A stretch of DNA of 39,755 bases, from positions 1 through 39,755 of the forward strand of contig NZ_PXXU01000031.1 of NCBI RefSeq assembly GCF_003011925.2, given 5' to 3'. Positions 33,466 through 39,755 of this stretch are shown piece after piece. How positions within the stretch are numbered: the stretch's first letter is position 1; each line of letters begins with the position of its first letter. This DNA comes from Nitrosomonas supralitoralis (GTDB taxonomy: Bacteria > Pseudomonadota > Gammaproteobacteria > Burkholderiales > Nitrosomonadaceae). A program made the translations under genes and the position numbers. Under the pieces are notes generated by a model. That model searched no databases, was not told the DNA's origin, and was given only the letters and a program-made list of their open reading frames with translations.

Positions 33466-36231
33466 ATGCTTGCTTCTCCACAATTTCCACAGATTACTTA
33501 TGATGAAATTGCAAAGCGCATAAATGCTGGCTGCGTGGTGCTTACACCCAATCGGAGGCTTGCATTAGCGCTTAATGAGAAATTTAATCAGGTTCAAATC
33601 AACCAGAAAAAAGCCATGTGGTATTCGGCAGATGTTTTGCCATTTTCCACGTTTATTGAACGGATTTATTTCGATTCACTTTATGCCCAATCAGCAGTTG
33701 CATTACCTTTGCTATTGTCTGTATATCAGGAGCAAATGCTTTGGGAATCAATTATTCAATCCTCAGAAGATGGAAATGCACTACTGAGAATTCCACAAAC
33801 GGCGCAATCAGTCAGTGAAGCGTGGCATCTTGCCCATACTTGGCAGTTGGTTCATTGCCTACGAGATTTTGCACCGAACGAAGACGTTAAAGTATTTTTG
33901 GGTTGGGCAAAAACCTATCAAGATATAACGGCACGAAACCAGCAAACTGATCAAGCTCGTATTTGTGATCTGGTCACAGATCGATACGAGTTTCTGGATA
34001 TTAACAATCCATCTTCAATAGTTTGCTATGGCTTCGATGTTTTTACACCCCAACAAACCACTTTTTTAAGCAAGCTAAGTGAATGTGGTTGCGAAATTTT
34101 GGTAGCTATTCCAACAGCACAAAGCCAGCAATCGCTGGCAACAGTTCAGCATTTTGGATATGCAAGTAGTCAAGATGAAATTTATCAGGCAGCTTTATGG
34201 GCGCGATCCAGAATTGAAACAGTAAATCATGATGTGCGTGTGGGTATCGTGGTACCGACGCTGTCCAGTTATCGCAATGCTCTGACTCGTATCTTTAATC
34301 AGGTGATGCATCCTGATATTCGGTTTGCACTGCCGGGTGCAACACGGAGTATTGCACCGTTTAATATCTCGTTGGGTTTAGCACTAACAACTTATCCTTT
34401 GATAGATGCAGCTTTTGTATGCTTGGCTTTATTGGATCAAGAAGTGGAATTTAATCGTATCAGTCATTGGTTGCGTTCACCATTTCTAGCTGGAGGGGAA
34501 ACTGAAATGAGGCAACGTGCGCTGTTAAATGCGCAAATGAGCAGGTATGCTGAGCCTGATGTTTCTCTGGAGCGATTACTTTTACTCTTAATGCAAACAG
34601 ATGGGCAAAGTAAATGCCCGATTTTGCTGGAGCGTTTGTCAGCGTTGATGAAATTTCGTCAAACTCAGTTTCCTGAGTTAGCCAGTCATACTGTATTCAC
34701 CAGAATTATTTCCGAAGTTCTGCAGATTTTGGGTTTTCCTGGAGAGCGTGGTTTGGATTCCAATGAGTATCAAGCTTTTAAAAAGTGGCAGTCACTTGTT
34801 GCAAATTTTGCGACGCTCGATCAAATCAGCGCAGAAGTTAGCTATCATGAGGCTTTCAAACGGTTGAGACGGATGGCAGATAATACATTGTTTCAGCCTG
34901 AAACACCCGGGGTGCCAGTCCAAATTATCGGTGTATTGGAAGCGGTTGGGATGGAATTTGATCATCTATGGGTCATGGGGCTATCTGATGAACAGTGGCC
35001 GTTGCGGTCCCATCCGAACCCTTTTTTGCCATTAGAGCTGCAACGTAGAGCAAAATTGCCATTTGGATCAGCCTTGGAGTCGTCGGCATACTGTCAACTT
35101 CTGACGCAGAAGTGGCTATCCAGTGCTAGAGAGGTTGTGTCAAGTTATCCCAAATTTAGTGATGATCGTGATAGGCATGAATTAAAATCCAGTCCATTGA
35201 TTCAATCGATACCGCTCGGTAGCCCGCTATTTGTTGAGATGGAGCAGCATCATCACCGAATTATCCAATCATGCAAAATGGAGTATATAGCAGATTGTGA
35301 GTCGCCACCATTGGGTAAAGAAACCGTTAAACATAGCATAAAGGGAGGCACATCGGTACTCAAGGATTATGCCGCATGTCCATTCCGTGCCTGGGCTAAG
35401 CACCGGTTGCATCTTACAAGCTTGTATGTGCCACACACAGGTCTAAATGCAGTGGAAAGAGGCATGTTAGCGCATCAAGTATTGGCGCAATTATGGCGGC
35501 AATTGAAAACTAAAGATGCGCTTGATGAACTTAATAATTACGCTCTTGAGAATATACTGACAGATATTACAAGCGATGCAGTTTTGGAGATGCAGCAATA
35601 CAAACCTATTGCACTTTCGGGTCGTTTTGTGCAAATTGAGCAACGGCGTTTGATTCGTGTGATGCTTGAATGGTTGGATGAAGAAAAGAAGCGGAGTTGG
35701 TTCAAGGTAATTGCTGCGGAAGAAAAACGTTCTATCCAAGTAGGTGATCTGGTTCTGAGTGTCCGCTTGGACCGGGTTGACGAATTGGAGGACGGGCAAC
35801 GCATCGTTATTGATTACAAAACAAGCAAACAATCCATACAGTCTATGATCGGAGAGCGTCCGGATGAGCCGCAACTTCCTTTATATCTGGTGATGACTGA
35901 CATGGGCCAACAAGCTGCAGGTGCTGCATTTGCTGTTATAAAGCGAGGTGAAATGGGTTTTGCGGCGATATTGCGAGAATCAGATCTATTGCCAGGCATA
36001 AAAGCTTTTTTGCAGTTGGATAGAAGCATGCGATTTAACACGTGGGAGAGTTTGATTGAAACATGGCGGCAACATCTGACAAATCTGGCAGTGGGTTTTT
36101 GCAGTGGAGATGCTAGAGTCGATCCCAAGAATTTTCCCACGACATGTAGATATTGTGACATGCAACTGTTTTGCCGAATTCGTGAGCGGATGGAGAATGA
36201 CATGACTGATCTAGGCAAGGAAAGTGATTGA
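33466..36231 (+). CDS. AddB-like PD-(D/E)XK nuclease, DNA repair protein
   Basis: A 921-residue protein of the group often called probable DNA repair protein next to a UvrD-type helicase. The N-terminal two thirds is helicase-like without intact ATP motifs (VVLTPNRRLALALNEKF; PVQIIGVLEAVGMEFDHLWV, MGLSDEQWP). The C-terminal nuclease has VRLDRVDE (Asp769) and IDYKTSK (Asp783, Lys785), the PD-(D/E)XK core. Cys638 (YAACPFRAW) plus Cys894, Cys897 and Cys903 (C-x2-C-x5-C) reproduce the AddB arrangement that binds a [4Fe-4S] cluster. It probably forms a helicase-nuclease with the next gene, with which it overlaps by 8 bases, to process double-strand DNA ends for recombination. No Shine-Dalgarno is clear at its ATG. 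It could be called AddB, but the match is to the proteobacterial variant. Confidence 0.88.
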   Translation: MLASPQFPQITYDEIAKRINAGCVVLTPNRRLALALNEKFNQVQINQKKAMWYSADVLPFSTFIERIYFDSLYAQSAVALPLLLSVYQEQMLWESIIQSSEDGNALLRIPQTAQSVSEAWHLAHTWQLVHCLRDFAPNEDVKVFLGWAKTYQDITARNQQTDQARICDLVTDRYEFLDINNPSSIVCYGFDVFTPQQTTFLSKLSECGCEILVAIPTAQSQQSLATVQHFGYASSQDEIYQAALWARSRIETVNHDVRVGIVVPTLSSYRNALTRIFNQVMHPDIRFALPGATRSIAPFNISLGLALTTYPLIDAAFVCLALLDQEVEFNRISHWLRSPFLAGGETEMRQRALLNAQMSRYAEPDVSLERLLLLLMQTDGQSKCPILLERLSALMKFRQTQFPELASHTVFTRIISEVLQILGFPGERGLDSNEYQAFKKWQSLVANFATLDQISAEVSYHEAFKRLRRMADNTLFQPETPGVPVQIIGVLEAVGMEFDHLWVMGLSDEQWPLRSHPNPFLPLELQRRAKLPFGSALESSAYCQLLTQKWLSSAREVVSSYPKFSDDRDRHELKSSPLIQSIPLGSPLFVEMEQHHHRIIQSCKMEYIADCESPPLGKETVKHSIKGGTSVLKDYAACPFRAWAKHRLHLTSLYVPHTGLNAVERGMLAHQVLAQLWRQLKTKDALDELNNYALENILTDITSDAVLEMQQYKPIALSGRFVQIEQRRLIRVMLEWLDEEKKRSWFKVIAAEEKRSIQVGDLVLSVRLDRVDELEDGQRIVIDYKTSKQSIQSMIGERPDEPQLPLYLVMTDMGQQAAGAAFAVIKRGEMGFAAILRESDLLPGIKAFLQLDRSMRFNTWESLIETWRQHLTNLAVGFCSGDARVDPKNFPTTCRYCDMQLFCRIRERMENDMTDLGKESD

Positions 36232-39200
36232 TTCTGAATTTATTCCTGATGCAGACCAACGCCTAAGAGCACTCAATCCAGCTCAATCATTCATTGTCCA
36301 GGCACCGGCTGGATCGGGCAAAACAGCACTACTTATTCAGCGTTATCTCAAATTGCTTGCTTGTGTCGATACTCCCGAAGAAATCGTGGCTATTACCTTC
36401 ACACGTAAAGCTGCAGCAGAAATGCGTACTCGGATTCTAGCCGAGTTAGAAATTGCACACAAGCCAACCGAAGTTAAAACTTCCCATGAAAGGCTGAATC
36501 GAGAATTGGCAGCAGCAGCTTTGCTGCGTGATCAGCAGGCTGGTTGGCATATTATTGAGCATCCAGAGAGACTGCGGATACAAACGATTGATTCGCTGTG
36601 TGCATCATTGACGCGACTAATGCCCATGCTGTCAAAATTTGGAGCGCAGCCTGAAACAATTGAGGATGCTGCTGTTTTTTATTTGGAAGCGGTACGAGCG
36701 ACACTAGAATTGATGCAGCAGAACCATGCAATTGCTGATGACGTGGAACTGTTGCTAGAGCATCTTGATAATGACACGATGCGTGTCGAAACTTTGCTTG
36801 TCGAAATGCTAGCGCGACGTGATCACTGGCTGCGCCATATACATGGTAGGACTCGGCAGGAACTGGAAGAATCCTTGCAAAATTTACGCCATCATGCGCT
36901 GCAGTATGTTCTTTTGCAATTTCCCAAAGCATTAGAAAATGAGTTGCTAGAATTGCTACGCTATGCTGCTACTAATCTTATTGCTGATGACAGGGAATCA
37001 TCAATTATACATTCCAGTCAATTAGATAACTTGTCTTCGTCCGAGATTGAGCATTGGTATGGAGTTGCTGAATTGTTGCTCACTCGGCAAGGCTCTTGGC
37101 GAAAAAAAATCTCTATCAACGAAGGCTTTCCGCCTTACAACAAGAGATTTGAAAAAAATGAAGCAGCAGAGTGGAAGAAACGATGGGGTGTATTGATCAA
37201 TTTGCTTGATTCAGAAGAAATTTTCCGGCAAGCGTTGCATGATATACGTCAACTGCCGCCGGCGTACTATACCGATCAGCAATGGAAAATTCTAGGCGCA
37301 ATAACAAGGCTATTACCTTATGCCGTCGCACAACTTAAAATTATTTTTCAAGCCAATGGTTTTGTGGATTTCTCGGAGGTTACGCAACGCGCATTGCTTG
37401 CATTGGGAGATTCCGAATCACCTACGGATCTAGCGCTGGCGCTGGATTATCGTATCAAGCATTTGATGATTGATGAGTTTCAGGATACTTCGATCAGTCA
37501 GTTTAAATTAATTGAGAAACTTATCGCCGGCTGGGAAGTAGGGGATGGACATAGTCTGTTCGCAGTGGGAGATCCGATGCAATCTATCTACCGCTTCCGG
37601 GAAGCGGAAGTTGGATTGTTTTTACAGGCCATGAATCTCGGGATTGGTCATCTGATTTTGCACCCAATTACGCTCAGTACTAATTTTCGTTCGCAACAAG
37701 GCATCATTAATTGGGTTAATGAAACTTTTGCACAAGTTATGCCTAATTGTGCAGAGATTCAATCCGGCGCAGTGGCTTATACGCCTTCGATTGGGATACA
37801 CCCCAAACTTGCTGAGATTGCAGTAAAGGTATATCCCTTGTTTGATAGCAGCCATGTTGTTGAGGCTAGGCAGATTGTAGACATTATCTTGCAAGCTCGC
37901 CAGGATTATCCGACCGGTACGATTGCAATTTTGGTGCGAAACCGTAGCCATCTGCAAGTCATCGTCCAAAAATTAAAAGAATCCAATTTGCGGTTTCGTG
38001 CCATTGATATTGAGTTATTGCATTACAAGCCGGTAGTTCGGGATTTACTTATTCTAACTCGTGCATTGATAAATTTGGCCGATCAGATAGCTTGGTCTGC
38101 ATTATTACGTGCGCCATGGTGTGGGCTTTTGCTTAAAGATATTCATGGTTTATTTAAGACCGCAAATGGACAAAAAGATAAAAATGACGATGCAATTAAT
38201 AAAGAAACGAACGTATGGGATTTGATTTGTGATGAAAGTCATTGGCGCTACATTTCAGCAGACGCAAAGTCACGTATAAAAAGAGTACGCAAAGCTTTAA
38301 CACCTTGCATAATTCATCGACAGCGTCAGTCGCTACGTATGACAGTCGAGGCAGTCTGGCAAGCATTGGGCGGACCAGGGTGTGTTAGTCCAACCGCAAA
38401 ACTTCAAAGTGAGATTGCGACAAACTGGGAAGATGCTATGATCTTTTTGGATTATCTAGATAAACAGGAAGTAGCTGGCGTGATTCTAGACCTGGTAAGT
38501 TTTGAAAAAGGATTGAATACGCTCTATGCCTCACAAGATATTATCGCAGATGAGTCTTTGCAGATTATGACAATTCATAAAGCTAAAGGTCTCGAATTTG
38601 ATACAGTCATTGTTCCTGGACTTGGCCGAGAGCAGCGTAGAAATGATAGGCAATTATTAAAGTGGATGGAACAACCACATGTCCGGGTTGAAGTTGGAGT
38701 TGAGAGCAAGTTAGTTAATCCAGAATTATTACTTGCGCCAATTCAAGAAACAGGAGTAAGCGCTGATCCGATTTATAGATGGATGGAGAAAATTGATTGT
38801 AATAAAGAGCAACATGAAGCTGATCGTTTGCTATATGTTGCTGCCACGCGTGCCAAGAAATTCTTACATTTGTTAGGACATGTAAGTTCAACTGAGAATA
38901 ATGAAAGAAAATATATACCTAAGCAACCAGTCGCGAGCTCGCTACTTCATAGGCTATGGCCTGTTGTACAACAAATTTATCGCGATGCAGCCGAGAAAAT
39001 TGCAGTAAAGGAGAGTCCAAAACTTGAGGATAAAGGTTGTGAAGTGGTTATCAGCGATATAAACAATCAGGGTATATATAGACTGAAAGCAGAATGGACA
39101 TTGCCAGATGCTCCAGAATCAGTTGTTTGGGGTGAATTTTACGAAACTAAACAGATTCAAGATGAGATCGAATTTTCATGGGCTAGCGAAATGGCTCGTC

Positions 39201-39709
39201 ACGTGGGTAATGTAGTACATCGATGGTTAAGAAAAATTGCTGATGATGAATTGTGTGGCTGGAATGTTGTGCGCATACAAATGATGCGCGAATGTTTTAA
39301 ACAGAATTTACTTGCCGATGGTTTTAGCGGAGACGATAACGAAGTGAAAAATGCAATAGATCGCATCATTTTAGCATTGACAAATGCAATCAGTGATAAA
39401 CGGGGTCGTTGGATTCTGGGTCATCAGCAGCATGCAAAAAATGAATTGAAAGTTGCTGGGATTTTTAATAATAAGATAATGAGCTGTATGATTGATAGAA
39501 CTTTCAATGATTCTGAGGGAGTTAGATGGATAATTGATTATAAAACAAGTAGTCATGTGGGATCGGATATTCAAAGTTTTCTTGATCGCGAGCAGGTTCG
39601 TTATCGGGATCAGCTTAATAATTATGCAAAACTTATGCGTCAAATTGATTCGCGGCCGATAAGGCTAGGAATTTATTTTCCACTTCTTAATGGTTGGCGC
39701 GAGTGGTAA
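36224..39709 (+). CDS. AddA/RecB-like UvrD helicase-nuclease
   Basis: A 1161-residue superfamily 1A helicase with a nuclease tail. Motifs in order: Walker A APAGSGKT at residues 27-34; FTRKAAAEMRTRI; IQTIDSLCASLTR; motif II LMIDEFQDTS; motif III VGDPMQSIYRFREAEVG; motif IV STNFRSQQGIINWVN; motif V IMTIHKAKGLEFDTVIVPGL; motif VI ADRLLYVAATRAKKF. The C-terminal PD-(D/E)XK nuclease shows GNVVHRWL, MIDRTFNDSEGVRWIIDYKT. It unwinds DNA with ATP and cuts it, presumably in complex with the AddB-like partner. Start is GTG inside the end of the upstream gene (8-base overlap) with AAGGA close by at only about 3 bases, so translational coupling is likely. The gene is complete; 46 bases of sequence follow with nothing recognisable. 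Confidence 0.92.
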   Translation: MIDSEFIPDADQRLRALNPAQSFIVQAPAGSGKTALLIQRYLKLLACVDTPEEIVAITFTRKAAAEMRTRILAELEIAHKPTEVKTSHERLNRELAAAALLRDQQAGWHIIEHPERLRIQTIDSLCASLTRLMPMLSKFGAQPETIEDAAVFYLEAVRATLELMQQNHAIADDVELLLEHLDNDTMRVETLLVEMLARRDHWLRHIHGRTRQELEESLQNLRHHALQYVLLQFPKALENELLELLRYAATNLIADDRESSIIHSSQLDNLSSSEIEHWYGVAELLLTRQGSWRKKISINEGFPPYNKRFEKNEAAEWKKRWGVLINLLDSEEIFRQALHDIRQLPPAYYTDQQWKILGAITRLLPYAVAQLKIIFQANGFVDFSEVTQRALLALGDSESPTDLALALDYRIKHLMIDEFQDTSISQFKLIEKLIAGWEVGDGHSLFAVGDPMQSIYRFREAEVGLFLQAMNLGIGHLILHPITLSTNFRSQQGIINWVNETFAQVMPNCAEIQSGAVAYTPSIGIHPKLAEIAVKVYPLFDSSHVVEARQIVDIILQARQDYPTGTIAILVRNRSHLQVIVQKLKESNLRFRAIDIELLHYKPVVRDLLILTRALINLADQIAWSALLRAPWCGLLLKDIHGLFKTANGQKDKNDDAINKETNVWDLICDESHWRYISADAKSRIKRVRKALTPCIIHRQRQSLRMTVEAVWQALGGPGCVSPTAKLQSEIATNWEDAMIFLDYLDKQEVAGVILDLVSFEKGLNTLYASQDIIADESLQIMTIHKAKGLEFDTVIVPGLGREQRRNDRQLLKWMEQPHVRVEVGVESKLVNPELLLAPIQETGVSADPIYRWMEKIDCNKEQHEADRLLYVAATRAKKFLHLLGHVSSTENNERKYIPKQPVASSLLHRLWPVVQQIYRDAAEKIAVKESPKLEDKGCEVVISDINNQGIYRLKAEWTLPDAPESVVWGEFYETKQIQDEIEFSWASEMARHVGNVVHRWLRKIADDELCGWNVVRIQMMRECFKQNLLADGFSGDDNEVKNAIDRIILALTNAISDKRGRWILGHQQHAKNELKVAGIFNNKIMSCMIDRTFNDSEGVRWIIDYKTSSHVGSDIQSFLDREQVRYRDQLNNYAKLMRQIDSRPIRLGIYFPLLNGWREW

Positions 39710-39755
39710 TAATTGTGAGGAGTTCAAAAATATTTCCTAGAATTTTTAGTGTGAG

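Noticed and set aside
1..39755. CRISPR arrays, tRNA or rRNA genes, intact insertion sequences
   Set aside because: No regularly spaced repeats, no cloverleaf or rRNA-like stretches and no transposase frames were recognised on either strand.

Overview
The window looks like chromosome of a Gram-negative betaproteobacterium. The best guess is an ammonia oxidiser of the Nitrosomonas type. This is inferred from the mix of genes: MEDS-domain sensor, BON, CsbD, an EpsL/polyprenyl glycosylphosphotransferase pair, an Azotobacter-type 7Fe ferredoxin and a long AT-rich intergenic style. No ammonia-oxidation gene is present to prove it. No tRNA, rRNA, CRISPR array, intact insertion sequence or prophage was seen.

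Bases 1-8400 hold small envelope and stress genes separated by long non-coding stretches: the 3' end of a cardiolipin synthase, a periplasmic BON protein, a small secreted Ser/Asn/Pro-rich protein, a Crp/Fnr regulator, a MEDS-domain sensor, CsbD and an exported SleB-type wall hydrolase. These are followed by a three-gene overlapping operon resembling YqjD/YqjE (DUF883-like, holin-like PF07332, DUF3618). Several hairpins and repeats sit in the spacers. Bases 8500-11940 carry, on the minus strand, a DCC-family thiol protein, a small membrane protein, BolA and a bestrophin-like channel, then a plus-strand 1-Cys peroxiredoxin.

Bases 11940-15065 are a decayed zone. A GGDEF-EAL gene is visible only as a wreck, with a large internal deletion and a frameshift. 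A LysR regulator faces a tiny single-span membrane protein across a LysR-like palindrome, and 650 bases without a convincing gene follow. Then comes one giant gene (2904 codons) for a cyclic beta-1,2-glucan synthase, visibly richer in G+C than its neighbours. It converges within a few bases on a minus-strand ATP-type dihydroxyacetone kinase (fused DhaK-DhaL) and a small hypothetical gene.

Bases 25985-32917 hold a large BarA-like hybrid histidine kinase (dCache, HAMP, PAS, HisKA, HATPase, degenerate receiver, receiver, HPt). It is divergent from an exopolysaccharide pair: an EpsL-like outer-membrane barrel and the sugar-phosphate transferase that starts the polysaccharide on undecaprenyl phosphate. 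The last 6.6 kb is a plus-strand run: FdxA ferredoxin, then an AddB-like PD-(D/E)XK nuclease with four iron-sulfur-type cysteines, overlapping an AddA/RecB-like UvrD helicase-nuclease.

No clearly new multi-gene system was recognised. The items most worth a second look are the decayed GGDEF-EAL gene, the cyclic glucan synthase with its unclear start and likely foreign origin, the kinase/EPS divergent region with its repeats, the tandem palindromes upstream of the wall hydrolase, and a nested hairpin after the small secreted protein.
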